A stretch of DNA of 64,000 nucleotides from an uncultured Lutibacter sp. (GTDB lineage Bacteria; Bacteroidota; Bacteroidia; Flavobacteriales; Flavobacteriaceae). The notes under the pieces were generated by a model that worked only from the letters and a program-made list of their open reading frames with translations, searched no databases and was not told the origin of the DNA. Position 1 is the first letter of the stretch. Each line of letters starts with the position of its first letter. Below are positions 1-8,954 of the stretch, piece by piece. A program made the position numbers and the translations under genes. Location: the NCBI RefSeq assembly GCF_947495725.1, contig NZ_CANLZZ010000001.1, positions 1 through 64,000 on the forward strand, read 5' to 3'.

Positions 1-311
1 CCTCCCGTTGCTGTTAACTGTGCTGTTGTATTGGTACAGTTGATCGTTGCATCCGCACCTGCATTTGCTGTTGGAGCAGCTTCATCAACAGTGATTTTTA
101 CATCATCTGTATCTGTACATCCGTTTGCTGCTGTTACAGTAACGGTATATGTCGTTGTACTTGCTGGATCTGCAATAGGATTCGCAATGTTTGTAGCACT
201 TAATCCTGTAGCTGGTGCCCAAGAATAAGAAACTCCTCCCGTTGCTGTTAACTGTGCTGTTGTATTGGTACAGTTGATCGTTGCATCCGCACCTGCATTT
301 GCTGTTGGAGC
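1..311 (-). repeat. 234-bp tandem repeat encoding Ig-like modules
   Basis: Positions 1-77 and 235-311 are identical over 77 bp, and the match stops exactly at 78/312. The period is 234 bp, which is 78 codons and keeps the adhesin frame. The repeat is noticeably richer in GC than its surroundings. One complete unit plus the start of another is visible, and the array continues past the window edge. Confidence 0.9.
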
Positions 312-3239
312 TTGTAACATCGCTAAATTTGTAAAGCTTTCAGAAGCTCCTGAAACACACGCATCTGAATTAGTTGCTGTTACTGTATAAGCTGTACCTA
401 TGGTAGCTCCTGTTACTAATCCTGTTCCGTCAACACTTGGTCCTGTTGGAGTAAATGTATAAGTATATGACCCATCATAATCTGAAATCTTTGTAAATCC
501 ATCCTCAGAACAAGTAGGTGGGGTTATATTTAAAGTAGGCACATCAGGCGACGATTTAATAATAACATCTACTTTTGTTGCCTCACTTTCGCAATTACCA
601 ATCTTTTGAGTTACATAAACAGTCTCTGTACCTTCCTCAGTAATTGTTGGAGACCAAGTAGCATCAGTATCTATTGCAACTGTTAATTCTTGATCACTAT
701 ACCAAGTAAATGTTGTTCCTGATGAACCCGTTGCTGTAACTGAAAAAATAGTATCACCCTCACAATACGTATCACCTGAAGCATTAGGTGCGGAGGGTTG
801 TGATACAATATTAACTGTGAATTGGTAAAAACAACTTGTTTCTCCTGGAGGAAAACCATAATATGTAGTATTACCTATAATATTTCCTGGAATAGGATTT
901 AGGGATGTATATTCTACTGTATTTGAATCTAAATTTGAATCACTATAAAATCTTGTTCCTGGAGGGAATTGAGCCTCAATATCTGAAACTGGAATTCCAT
1001 CTGTATTCAGACAAAAATCAAACTTTCTAATAGGAGGTTCATTACCACAGTTTTCATCTATAAAATTTTGAGCATCTAAACCAATTACTAATGGTGTAGG
1101 AATTTCTACCCCTTGGCATTGACCAGATGTTATATGGCCTTGTATTAAAACTTGTGAAAAAGTATTTTGTGAAGTCTCTCCAACTCCAGAAATAACTCCA
1201 TTTAATGAAATAGAACTTGAACAAGCACTTCGTAAAAGATCACAATCTTCAGATGCTTTGAGTTCAAAAAAAACTTCACCTAATAATGTATCTGTGTCGT
1301 CTGGAAGTGGCAAATAACCTATGTCCCAAATAATTGATCCGGTTGCACCTATATTAGGGTAATATTTTGGATCATCATTTGTAGTTTGCAAAGGATAATT
1401 GATAAAAGAACTAATACTCATATCCTTATAATTTGAGATGAAAGGTATAGGTATTACTATTTGCGTATCATTAATTGCTTCAGTTCCCTTATTTCTTATT
1501 TCTACTTTATATTTTATTAATTGACCCGGCTCTACTACTGCCCCTGTCGGAGGTAAACCATTAACAGAAACGCTTGTTACTATTCCTTCAGGTTCTGGAA
1601 TATATGCATCAACTGCAAATGTTACATTAAAAATTATGTATGTATCTTGCGTTGAGCCGTATTTAAACTTTGTAGAAGTTTGGTTATTCCCAATAATTGA
1701 TTTGTCGGCATTATCTAAATTAAAAATACTAATATCGACACCTGAATTATCTAACAAATTTGGGGTACGCAAATTACCACCCGTATTTATCGATGAATTA
1801 AAAAAGTTATCGCTTTCTCCTCTGGAATTATTCAAACGCTCAAAATCAGTTGAAAGACCTTTCTGAATTTCAAAATAATCTCCTGAAATTCCTCTATCTC
1901 CTTCACCTGCCATAACACCTAACTTAACATTAACATCTCCATATTGTACTGCATTAAAGCCCTCTACATCGAAATTATAGTTAACTGTAGTACTTCCCTG
2001 TACATATGCATGACCATCAAAAACCGTAATATCTCGCCATTTCATATGAGAATTTTCATACACAACCACCATTCCCCATCCGCCATAGTATCCAGTACCT
2101 CCACCATCTCCTTCAAGAAGAGCCATGTCTGCTACAAAATATTCTCCTAAACCACCTTTTGCTCCTTGAACATATTCTGTAATCTCTGCATATGCCGAAT
2201 ACATTCTACCATCTTGAGTTGTTGGAAAGTAAATATTTTTATTATCTGGATTATTTGGGTTCATTATAGAACTAGCACTTATTGTAGTATATTCATCTGC
2301 ATTAGGTCCCTTTAACTTTACCTCTCGCTTGTTAAAACTCTTTGTTTTTTGAATTACTTCGGGTACAACTTCTAAATATGTAACATCAACATAAGCTCTA
2401 TCAGTACCATCTCTTCTAAGCCTTGTTACTTCAAGTGTATAGTTTGAATCTGAAAAAATCTCATAAGAATCATTTAAATATACATTATCACCATTTATAC
2501 TACTATAAGGAACTGGAGTTTCCGCAGCATCATTGATAGAGCTAGAAAGTGAATAAACCCATGTATTTCCATTTTTAGTCCCTCTATAGAAAAATTCAAC
2601 TTTATCATCATCATTATTTGAAGACGTAAATGTGTAAATTTTTTCCCAATTATTATTGCTTGAAGAACTGCTTATATCTAACGTATAATTAGTATTATCA
2701 ATATCATCTTCATCATAAACACTTTCATCTTCATCAGTAACTGTAATAGTTTGAAAATTACCAGTTGGAAAATCTTTTGTAACCTCAAAAACTTCAGATT
2801 CACCAGCTCTTCCTGTCCAATACAAACCGGCATAGACAATTGTTGAACATTCTGGTAAAATACCTTTTGACGCATCTTCATGTAAACTTAATGTTGAAGA
2901 AGAAGAATTCCAAGTATTGTCATCTTGATCAACATCCACATACTCCATATCCTCACTATTAGTAGGATAATTATCATTATCTGGATCTAAAGGATTATTT
3001 CCTTCTATATTGTAACCATCATAATCAACCAAAGTAAGATTTGTATTTCCTAACATGGTGAAATCTCCTTTTACGCTATAGATAGTTTTATTTGGAGAAA
3101 ATTCTGAAGTTCTCGGCTTAAATGGAACTCTTTCCTGACTAAAACCGCTAAAACTTATATTAATAAATATGACTAATATTAAAACAAGTTTAATTGATTT
3201 TATATAACGATAAAAATTTGTAGTGTAAAAATTTTTCAT
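1..3239 (-). CDS. Giant secreted adhesin-like protein with DUF11 and Ig-like repeats, partial (C-terminus outside window)
   Basis: The open frame runs from an ATG at 3239 off the left edge, giving 1,079 codons without a stop. It begins with a signal peptide (MKNFYTTNF..., hydrophobic core, then SGFSQE). The first 550 residues or so are rich in Asp, Asn, Ser and Thr and resemble the N-terminal region of large flavobacterial surface proteins. A DUF11-like stretch follows (around GLPPTGAVVEPGQLIKYKVE), then SprB/Ig-like modules. The last readable part is a tandem Ig-like repeat (ANAGADATINCTNTTAQLTA...) with a 78-residue (234-bp) period. Proteins of this type in Flavobacteriaceae normally end in a T9SS type B sorting domain and sit on the cell surface. 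That end is not visible here, so export by T9SS is inferred. The gene lies 36 bp downstream of a small secreted protein on the same strand, probably in one transcript. Confidence 0.85.
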   Translation of the reverse strand, partial: MKNFYTTNFYRYIKSIKLVLILVIFINISFSGFSQERVPFKPRTSEFSPNKTIYSVKGDFTMLGNTNLTLVDYDGYNIEGNNPLDPDNDNYPTNSEDMEYVDVDQDDNTWNSSSSTLSLHEDASKGILPECSTIVYAGLYWTGRAGESEVFEVTKDFPTGNFQTITVTDEDESVYDEDDIDNTNYTLDISSSSSNNNWEKIYTFTSSNNDDDKVEFFYRGTKNGNTWVYSLSSSINDAAETPVPYSSINGDNVYLNDSYEIFSDSNYTLEVTRLRRDGTDRAYVDVTYLEVVPEVIQKTKSFNKREVKLKGPNADEYTTISASSIMNPNNPDNKNIYFPTTQDGRMYSAYAEITEYVQGAKGGLGEYFVADMALLEGDGGGTGYYGGWGMVVVYENSHMKWRDITVFDGHAYVQGSTTVNYNFDVEGFNAVQYGDVNVKLGVMAGEGDRGISGDYFEIQKGLSTDFERLNNSRGESDNFFNSSINTGGNLRTPNLLDNSGVDISIFNLDNADKSIIGNNQTSTKFKYGSTQDTYIIFNVTFAVDAYIPEPEGIVTSVSVNGLPPTGAVVEPGQLIKYKVEIRNKGTEAINDTQIVIPIPFISNYKDMSISSFINYPLQTTNDDPKYYPNIGATGSIIWDIGYLPLPDDTDTLLGEVFFELKASEDCDLLRSACSSSISLNGVISGVGETSQNTFSQVLIQGHITSGQCQGVEIPTPLVIGLDAQNFIDENCGNEPPIRKFDFCLNTDGIPVSDIEAQFPPGTRFYSDSNLDSNTVEYTSLNPIPGNIIGNTTYYGFPPGETSCFYQFTVNIVSQPSAPNASGDTYCEGDTIFSVTATGSSGTTFTWYSDQELTVAIDTDATWSPTITEEGTETVYVTQKIGNCESEATKVDVIIKSSPDVPTLNITPPTCSEDGFTKISDYDGSYTYTFTPTGPSVDGTGLVTGATIGTAYTVTATNSDACVSGASESFTNLAMLQAPTANAGADATINCTNTTAQLTATGGVSYSWAPATGLSATNIANPIADPASTTTYTVTVTAANGCTDTDDVKITVDEAAPTANAGADATINCTNTTAQLTATG

Positions 3240-3275
3240 ATAATGCTCTTTTAAATTAACCTTTCCTATTATTAT

Positions 3276-3833
3276 TTATGATTGGTCTACCATAGAATAA
3301 AAAATAGATATTTTTGGGTTTGCATTTAAAACGAATGTTTTAATTTGATTACTGGTACACTTGAAATAACATTTAACATAAATGTATTTTAATTTATTAA
3401 CTCCTTTAAAACTTGATAAATCAATTGGGGTATTCAATTCTTTTTCATTTTTTAAATTGACCGTTATCAATTCTACTTTATTAAATAATTTATTGGATCT
3501 TTTTAAAACTTCTAAAGATTGAACATTGTTGGCTTTTAATCTATTTGGCTCAAAACTTTCTGATACTTTACTAATAGTATTATTATTTAAATAAACTGCA
3601 GGCTCATTTTTTTTAACTATTTTCAAAAATTTTTCAGAATTTGATGTTGATTTTTTCATCAATCCGCTTTTAGCCTTAGTCGTGCTTTTATTTATTTGAG
3701 AATCTTGACCTTGATCCAGCTCATAAACTACTATATCCTGTGCATTCAAATTAACAGCACATAAAAATAGAATACAAATAGCTGTAATTTTTACTCCAGA
3801 TTTTAACACATCAATTAAAGTAATTTTTTTCAT
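3276..3833 (-). CDS. Small secreted protein of unknown function upstream of the adhesin
   Basis: The 185-residue protein is not recognised. It starts with a clear Sec signal peptide (MKKITLIDVLKSGVK, hydrophobic core ITAICILFLCAV, cleavage near LNAQ). The mature part is Lys/Ser/Asn rich, with no transmembrane segment. The middle (about 75-165) has Leu/Asn-spaced patterns such as VQSLEVLKRSNKLFNKVELI and LSSFKGVNKLKYIYVKCYF that look like weak leucine-rich or beta-helix repeats. Three cysteines are present: one in the signal peptide, and a closely spaced pair (CYFKC) near the C-terminus. It is 36 bp upstream of the giant adhesin in the same direction. A role in surface presentation of the adhesin is a guess from position only. 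Confidence 0.75.
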   Translation of the reverse strand: MKKITLIDVLKSGVKITAICILFLCAVNLNAQDIVVYELDQGQDSQINKSTTKAKSGLMKKSTSNSEKFLKIVKKNEPAVYLNNNTISKVSESFEPNRLKANNVQSLEVLKRSNKLFNKVELITVNLKNEKELNTPIDLSSFKGVNKLKYIYVKCYFKCTSNQIKTFVLNANPKISIFYSMVDQS

Positions 3834-4292
3834 AATCTTTTTATTTAGTTAATATCAACGTTTGAAAAAAATCCAAACACTAATTCTAATTGACATCAAC
3901 CCTCAAGACTAAAATATAGAGTCTAACTATCCTAATAATGTAAAAAAATACATTATATAATTCAATAAGGATATTAAATCCAACCTATAAGGCTTCTATT
4001 TAATGAGTTCTGTGGGGGTAGGGACATTTCTCAATTATTTACAAATATATAAACAATGAAACATATGTTATTGATTTTAAGGGAGTTTTTTACTAATTAT
4101 TAACTAAATGAAGCAAAACAGCAATAAATGGTAAATTATATTAAATAAACTTCACAACCCCTATACAAACTAATTTTTAGTTTCAACCTCTTGTTTCTCA
4201 GAATCATATAAACTGTTATCATTATTTATATATTTAATAGTTTAAAACTATAAATTTTCTATTTTTGCTTTTCACTTACTTAAGTAAAATTT
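3834..4292. other. Divergent intergenic region with no gene
   Basis: These 459 bp between the adhesin pair (minus) and lpdA (plus) hold no convincing ORF. Two structures stand out. One is TAATGTA-N6-TACATTA at 3936-3955, an inverted repeat. The other is a G-rich block (tctgtgggggtaggga, about 4008-4023) inside otherwise very AT-rich DNA. Either could serve the adhesin promoter, but no TAnnTTTG element is clear on the minus strand. The plus-strand lpdA promoter lies at the right end. Confidence 0.6.
4260..4267 (+). promoter_or_regulatory. lpdA promoter -7 element
   Basis: TATTTTTG matches the Bacteroidota -7 consensus TAnnTTTG, 25 bp before the lpdA ATG. A 12-bp perfect palindrome TTACTTAAGTAA (4276-4287) sits just downstream of the expected start site and could be an operator. 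The -33 element is weak. Confidence 0.6.
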
Positions 4293-5693
4293 ATGAATAA
4301 ATACGATGTTGCCGTAATTGGCTCAGGCCCTGGCGGATATGTTGCAGCTATAAGATGCGCACAATTAGGATTAAAAACTGTTATTATTGAAAAATACAAC
4401 ACACTAGGTGGAACTTGTTTAAACGTAGGATGTATCCCTTCAAAAGCATTATTAGACTCATCACACCATTATTACGATGCAACCAAACATTTTGCTACTC
4501 ATGGAATAGATGTAAAAGGTTTAGCTATAAACTTTGAGCAAATGATTAATCGTAAAAACGAAGTAGTTTCACAAACATCTGGCGGCATCAATTATTTAAT
4601 GGATAAAAATAAAATTGACACTTTACAAGGAGTTGGAAGTTTTACCGATGCCACTCATATTAAAATAACTAAAGAAGATGGTTCTTCGGAAGAAATAGAA
4701 GCTGCAAAAACTATTATAGCTACTGGTTCAAAACCATCAACTTTACCATTTATTGAAATTGACAAAAAAAGAGTTATTACTTCTACTGAAGCTTTAAGTT
4801 TAAGTGAAATTCCAAAGCATTTAATTGTTATTGGAGGGGGAGTTATTGGTTTAGAGTTAGGTTCGGTTTACAGCCGTTTAGGCTCACAAGTTTCAGTAAT
4901 TGAGTATATGCCAACCATTACTCCTGGAATGGACGCAATGCTTTCTAAAGAATTGCAAAAATCATTAAAAAAACAAGGAATTAAATTCTTTACAAGTCAT
5001 AAAGTAACTTCGGTCGTAAATAATGGAGATGAAGTTGTTGTTACTGCCGATAATAAAAAAGGCGTTCCAACAGAATTTAAAGGAGATTACACTTTAATTT
5101 CAGTAGGAAGAAAACCTTATACAATAGGATTAGGATTAGAAAACGTAGGAATTAAAGTTACGGAACGTGGTCAAATAGAAACTAACGAACATTTACAAAC
5201 AAATGTTTCTAACATTTATGCCATTGGCGATGTTGTAAAAGGTGCTATGTTAGCTCATAAAGCTGAAGAGGAAGGAACAATGGTTGCTGAAATAATTGCA
5301 GGTCAAAAACCACATATAGATTACAATCTAATTCCTGGCGTTGTATATACATGGCCCGAAGTTGCTTGTGTAGGTAAAACAGAAGAGCAATTAAAAGAAG
5401 CCGGAATTAAATACAACACTGGTTCTTTTGCGATGAGAGCTTTAGGTAGGGCTAGAGCAAGTATGGATATTGATGGACAAATAAAAGTATTGGCTGATGC
5501 TGAAACTGATGAAATTTTAGGTGTTCATATGATTGGAGCAAGAGCTGCAGATATGATAGCAGAAGCAGTAATTGCAATGGAATTTAGAGCTTCTAGTGAA
5601 GACATTGCACGATCATCTCACGCACACCCTACATTTACAGAAGCTTTTAAAGAAGCATGCTTAGATGTTAACAATAGAGCTATACATAGTTAA
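4293..5693 (+). CDS. lpdA: Dihydrolipoyl dehydrogenase (E3)
   Basis: This flavoprotein (466 aa, normal length) reoxidises the dihydrolipoyl groups of 2-oxoacid dehydrogenase complexes and the glycine cleavage system, passing electrons to NAD+. The FAD dinucleotide fold is at the N-terminus (GSGPGG, residues 10-15). It is followed by the redox-active disulfide in GGTCLNVGCIPSK (Cys42/Cys47), an NAD-binding GGGVIGLE motif near residue 182, and the C-terminal dimerisation domain with the catalytic HAHPT near residue 444. It is encoded alone, without E1/E2 genes nearby, as is common for an E3 shared among complexes. A strong hairpin terminator follows. Confidence 0.96.
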   Translation: MNKYDVAVIGSGPGGYVAAIRCAQLGLKTVIIEKYNTLGGTCLNVGCIPSKALLDSSHHYYDATKHFATHGIDVKGLAINFEQMINRKNEVVSQTSGGINYLMDKNKIDTLQGVGSFTDATHIKITKEDGSSEEIEAAKTIIATGSKPSTLPFIEIDKKRVITSTEALSLSEIPKHLIVIGGGVIGLELGSVYSRLGSQVSVIEYMPTITPGMDAMLSKELQKSLKKQGIKFFTSHKVTSVVNNGDEVVVTADNKKGVPTEFKGDYTLISVGRKPYTIGLGLENVGIKVTERGQIETNEHLQTNVSNIYAIGDVVKGAMLAHKAEEEGTMVAEIIAGQKPHIDYNLIPGVVYTWPEVACVGKTEEQLKEAGIKYNTGSFAMRALGRARASMDIDGQIKVLADAETDEILGVHMIGARAADMIAEAVIAMEFRASSEDIARSSHAHPTFTEAFKEACLDVNNRAIHS

Positions 5694-5713
5694 AATCAAA
5701 ATATATTATACAA

Positions 5714-5742
5714 AAAAGTCCTTTCAATATGAAAGGACTTTT
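5714..5742 (+). terminator. Rho-independent terminator after lpdA
   Basis: AAAAGTCCTTTC (5714-5725) and GAAAGGACTTTT (5731-5742) form a 12-bp stem with an AATAT loop and a short T tail. It lies immediately upstream of the pabB -7 element. Confidence 0.85.
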
Positions 5743-5743
5743 C

Positions 5744-5751
5744 TATTTTTG
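5744..5751 (+). promoter_or_regulatory. -7 element of a probable leaderless promoter for the pabB-like gene
   Basis: TATTTTTG matches TAnnTTTG and ends only five bases before the ATG at 5757. Bacteroidota start sites usually lie about 7 bp after this element, so the mRNA would begin at or next to the start codon. Confidence 0.6.
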
Positions 5752-5756
5752 CTACA

Positions 5757-7058
5757 ATGCAACGCACCAATAAAATAATTGAGGTTACAAGTATTTCTGA
5801 ATTTAAATCTAAACTTTTAGAATGGGCTCAACAGTTTAAAATTGCTGTTTGGCTAGATAGCAACAACTACCAACAAAAACATTCAAATTTTGATGCAGTA
5901 CTTGCCGTTGATTCATTTTCAAGAATAGAATCAACTTTTTTAAATGCATTTGATAAATTAAAAACATATCAAACTAACACCAACGATTATATATTCGGTT
6001 ATTTAGGTTACGATTTAAAAAATGATGTTGAAAAGCTTGAATCTAACAATTTTGATGGTTTGCATTTTCCTGATTTGTACTTTTTTCAACCAAAAAAAAT
6101 ATTTTTTATAAAAGAAAACACCGTTGAAATTAAATATTTAAATGACTTTAGTTCTGAAATAAAAACTGATTTAAGTGATATAAATCAACCAGGAACCAAC
6201 TACCAAAAACCAAGAACCAATCCAATCAAAATTAAACTACGTATTCATAAAGATGAGTATTTTCAGAAATTAAACTCGGTATTAAACCATATTCACCGTG
6301 GAGATATTTACGAAGTTAGTTTTTGTCAAGAGTTTTATTGCGAAAATTCAACCATAAACCCTTTAGAAATATATCAAAATTTAAATGAAATTTCTAAACC
6401 GCCATTTGCAACTTTTTTAAAGTTAAACGACAAATATTTACTTTCCGCATCACCAGAACGTTATTTAAAAAAGGATGGAGACACGGTAATTTCTCAACCA
6501 ATTAAAGGAACTGAAAAAAGGGCAAACTCTATAGAAGAAGACATTGAATTAATTTCGGCGTTAGAAAAGAATCCAAAAGAACGAGCCGAAAATATTATGA
6601 TTGTGGATTTGGTTAGAAACGATTTATCTCATTCTGCAGTAAAAGGCTCCGTAAAAGTAGACGAACTTTGTAAGGTATACACTTTTGAACAGGTGCATCA
6701 ATTAATTTCAACTATTTCTTGTAAAATAAAACCAAACATTCATCCTGTAGACATTATTAAAGATACATTTCCAATGGGAAGTATGACTGGCGCCCCAAAA
6801 ATTTCAGCAATGAAAATTATTGAAGAATTGGAAGAAACAAAACGAGGTTTATATTCTGGCGCTGTTGGTTATTTTTCACCAAAAGGCGATTTTGATTTTA
6901 ACGTAATTATTAGAAGTATTTTATACAACGCTTCAAAAAGATATATTTCATATTCTGTTGGTGGAGCTATTACCGCAAAATCAATTCCCGAAAAAGAATA
7001 TGAGGAATGTTTGCTTAAAGCAAAAGCCATGAAACAAGTTTTATTAAACTCTAAATAA
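5757..7058 (+). CDS. pabB: Aminodeoxychorismate synthase component I / anthranilate synthase component I family
   Basis: A chorismate-binding enzyme of 433 aa, which would aminate chorismate to 4-amino-4-deoxychorismate for folate synthesis. The C-terminal chorismate-binding domain (about 165-430) has PIKGTEKR, ENIMIVDLVRNDLS, FPMGSMTGAPK and the GYFSPKGDFDFNVIIRSI stretch. The Lys in PIKGT is the residue typical of PabB, where TrpE has PIAGT, and this favours PabB over TrpE. The N-terminal half is more divergent. No glutaminase subunit (PabA) or lyase (PabC) is adjacent. It is followed 13 bp later by tilS. Confidence 0.85.
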   Translation: MQRTNKIIEVTSISEFKSKLLEWAQQFKIAVWLDSNNYQQKHSNFDAVLAVDSFSRIESTFLNAFDKLKTYQTNTNDYIFGYLGYDLKNDVEKLESNNFDGLHFPDLYFFQPKKIFFIKENTVEIKYLNDFSSEIKTDLSDINQPGTNYQKPRTNPIKIKLRIHKDEYFQKLNSVLNHIHRGDIYEVSFCQEFYCENSTINPLEIYQNLNEISKPPFATFLKLNDKYLLSASPERYLKKDGDTVISQPIKGTEKRANSIEEDIELISALEKNPKERAENIMIVDLVRNDLSHSAVKGSVKVDELCKVYTFEQVHQLISTISCKIKPNIHPVDIIKDTFPMGSMTGAPKISAMKIIEELEETKRGLYSGAVGYFSPKGDFDFNVIIRSILYNASKRYISYSVGGAITAKSIPEKEYEECLLKAKAMKQVLLNSK

Positions 7059-7071
7059 GTATATTTACCCT

Positions 7072-8430
7072 ATGCGAACAGTTGTTGAACAACATATAAA
7101 TAAAAATTTATCATTTTTAATTGATAAAAAACTTTTGGTAGCAATTTCTGGCGGAATTGACAGTGTAGTTCTTACCCATATTTTATACAAATTAAATTTC
7201 GATATTACTTTAGCGCATTGCAATTTTTCTTTGCGTGGAAAAGAAAGCAACAAAGATGAAAAATTTGTGAAAGATTGGGGGAATGAATTAAAAATCCCTA
7301 CATATACAATACAATTTGACACTGAAAGTTATGCTTCTGAAATGGGAATTTCAACCCAAATGGCCGCTCGAGAATTACGATATAACTATTTTAAACAACT
7401 TTTAGAAAAGCATAATTTAGATTACGTGGTAACAGCACATCAAAAAGATGATGTAATTGAAACTTTTTTAATTAATTTAACTAGAGGAACTGGCTTAGAT
7501 GGATTAACTGGAATACCAGAAGTTAATGAAAATGTTGTACGCCCTTTGCTTCCATTTATTAGAAATGAAATATTGGTTTACGCCACTAGAAATAAATTAC
7601 AATGGAGAGAAGATAGCACCAACTCTTCCATAAAATACGTGCGAAATAAAATTAGACATAAGGTTGTTCCTTTTTTAAAAGAATTAAACCCTAGTTTATT
7701 AGAAACTTTTACTAAAACCGTTGAAAACCTAAAGGGAAGCCAGCAAATAGTTAATGATTATATTAAAATTATTAAAGAACAATCTACTACTATTGTTAAC
7801 AATGATATTCATATAAATATAGCTCAATTACAAAAATTAAATAATCCTAAAGTTTATTTTTACGAACTACTAAAAGATTACGGTTTTACACAATGGGACG
7901 ATATTAATGATTTAATAAATGCCCAAAGTGGAAAACAAGTAGTAAGCAAATCGCATCGATTGTTAAAAGACAGAGAAGTTTTGATTTTATCTGAAATAAA
8001 AACAGTAGAAAAATCTGTTTATTTCGAAATACATGAGAATACTTCAAAAATTAAAACACCAATAAAATTAAAATTTAAAGCCGTAGATATTCCTTTTGAC
8101 ACCAAAAACCAAGCGAATAAAGTTTTTGAGGAAGTTATTTTAAATGATGACAATACAATTTCAATTGATTATGATAAACTAAAGTTTCCACTCATTATTA
8201 GAAAATGGGAAAAAGGAGACCTCTTCTATCCTATTGGACTTAAAGGAAAAAAGAAATTAAGCAAGTTTTTTAAAGATGAAAAATTTTCTATAATAGAAAA
8301 AGAAAATACTTGGATATTATGCTCAAATAACGAAATTGTTTGGGTAATTGGCCATCGTTTAGATGAACGCTTTAAAGTTTCTAAATACACTTCTAAAATT
8401 TTAAAAATAAAACACCCTTTAAAACAATAA
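7072..8430 (+). CDS. tilS: tRNA(Ile)-lysidine synthetase
   Basis: TilS attaches lysine to C34 of the CAU-anticodon tRNA-Ile so that it reads AUA, which matters in an AT-rich genome. The PP-loop ATP pyrophosphatase motif SGGIDS is at residues 26-31, followed by HCNFSLRGKES, VTAHQKDDVIET and the NxIRHKVVP segment. The C-terminal TilS domain includes KGKKKLSKFFKDEKFS near residue 385. Its length of 452 aa is typical. It lies 13 bp after pabB and is probably co-transcribed. Confidence 0.95.
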   Translation: MRTVVEQHINKNLSFLIDKKLLVAISGGIDSVVLTHILYKLNFDITLAHCNFSLRGKESNKDEKFVKDWGNELKIPTYTIQFDTESYASEMGISTQMAARELRYNYFKQLLEKHNLDYVVTAHQKDDVIETFLINLTRGTGLDGLTGIPEVNENVVRPLLPFIRNEILVYATRNKLQWREDSTNSSIKYVRNKIRHKVVPFLKELNPSLLETFTKTVENLKGSQQIVNDYIKIIKEQSTTIVNNDIHINIAQLQKLNNPKVYFYELLKDYGFTQWDDINDLINAQSGKQVVSKSHRLLKDREVLILSEIKTVEKSVYFEIHENTSKIKTPIKLKFKAVDIPFDTKNQANKVFEEVILNDDNTISIDYDKLKFPLIIRKWEKGDLFYPIGLKGKKKLSKFFKDEKFSIIEKENTWILCSNNEIVWVIGHRLDERFKVSKYTSKILKIKHPLKQ

Positions 8431-8486
8431 TTTTGTAAATAATTTGGTAATGTTTAACTTAGACGTATAAATAACCTTTTATTTAA

Positions 8487-8861
8487 ATGAAATTCAATTC
8501 TTTTAATTTAATAATAATCTATACAATTTTCGCTCAAACAAGTGTGTTTTCGCAAGAAAAAAAAATAGAGCAAGAACATACAACTTTACCAATAAGCATT
8601 TACACCACAATAGAAAACTCGTCTAGTTTTAACACTATATCTTCTTTTAATAATTCATCAGACTTAAGCATTTATAGATTTGCTTCTTTTAATTATCATC
8701 TTTTAAAAAAAGGATATTTTTCAATTCCATTTAAAAAATTAAAAAAATCTAATGATTACGTTACAGAAACATACAAGAATATTTATAATAAACGAAATTT
8801 AGAAAAAAGCTTTTTTGATGTATCTAAACTTTATCTACCTTACATCCCTAAAAAATACTAG
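8487..8861 (+). CDS. Small secreted protein, unknown function
   Basis: 124 aa, not recognised. The N-terminus (MKFNSFNLIIIYTIFAQ...SVFSQE) is a Sec signal peptide. The mature part is basic and rich in Lys, Tyr, Phe and Ser, and contains no cysteine. No domain could be assigned. It sits between tilS and ppc on the same strand with 56 bp upstream and its own short AT-rich leader. Confidence 0.65.
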   Translation: MKFNSFNLIIIYTIFAQTSVFSQEKKIEQEHTTLPISIYTTIENSSSFNTISSFNNSSDLSIYRFASFNYHLLKKGYFSIPFKKLKKSNDYVTETYKNIYNKRNLEKSFFDVSKLYLPYIPKKY

Positions 8862-8927
8862 CATTCACAAAAAAAACGATTTCGTTAAATTTATTTACCA
8901 AAACCCGAATTTTTAAAGAAGCTTTTG

Positions 8928-8935
8928 TATTTTTC
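8928..8935 (+). promoter_or_regulatory. ppc promoter -7 element that decides the start codon
   Basis: TATTTTTC is one mismatch from TAnnTTTG. It lies inside a possible TTG-started extension of ppc (TTG at 8925), so that extension would begin upstream of the transcript. The ATG at 8955 is therefore preferred. Confidence 0.45.
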
Positions 8936-8954
8936 GCCTCAAGAACTAAAAAAT

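Noticed and set aside
1..311. Repeat array as a CRISPR
   Set aside because: The units are directly adjacent 234-bp coding repeats in frame with a long ORF; there are no short repeats with unique spacers.
31..2150. Plus-strand ORFs inside the adhesin region
   Set aside because: They lie antisense to a continuous 1,079-codon minus-strand frame with a signal peptide and recognisable repeats.
8925..8954. TTG-started extension of ppc
   Set aside because: It contains a near-consensus -7 element; ATG 8955 gives the usual N-terminus.
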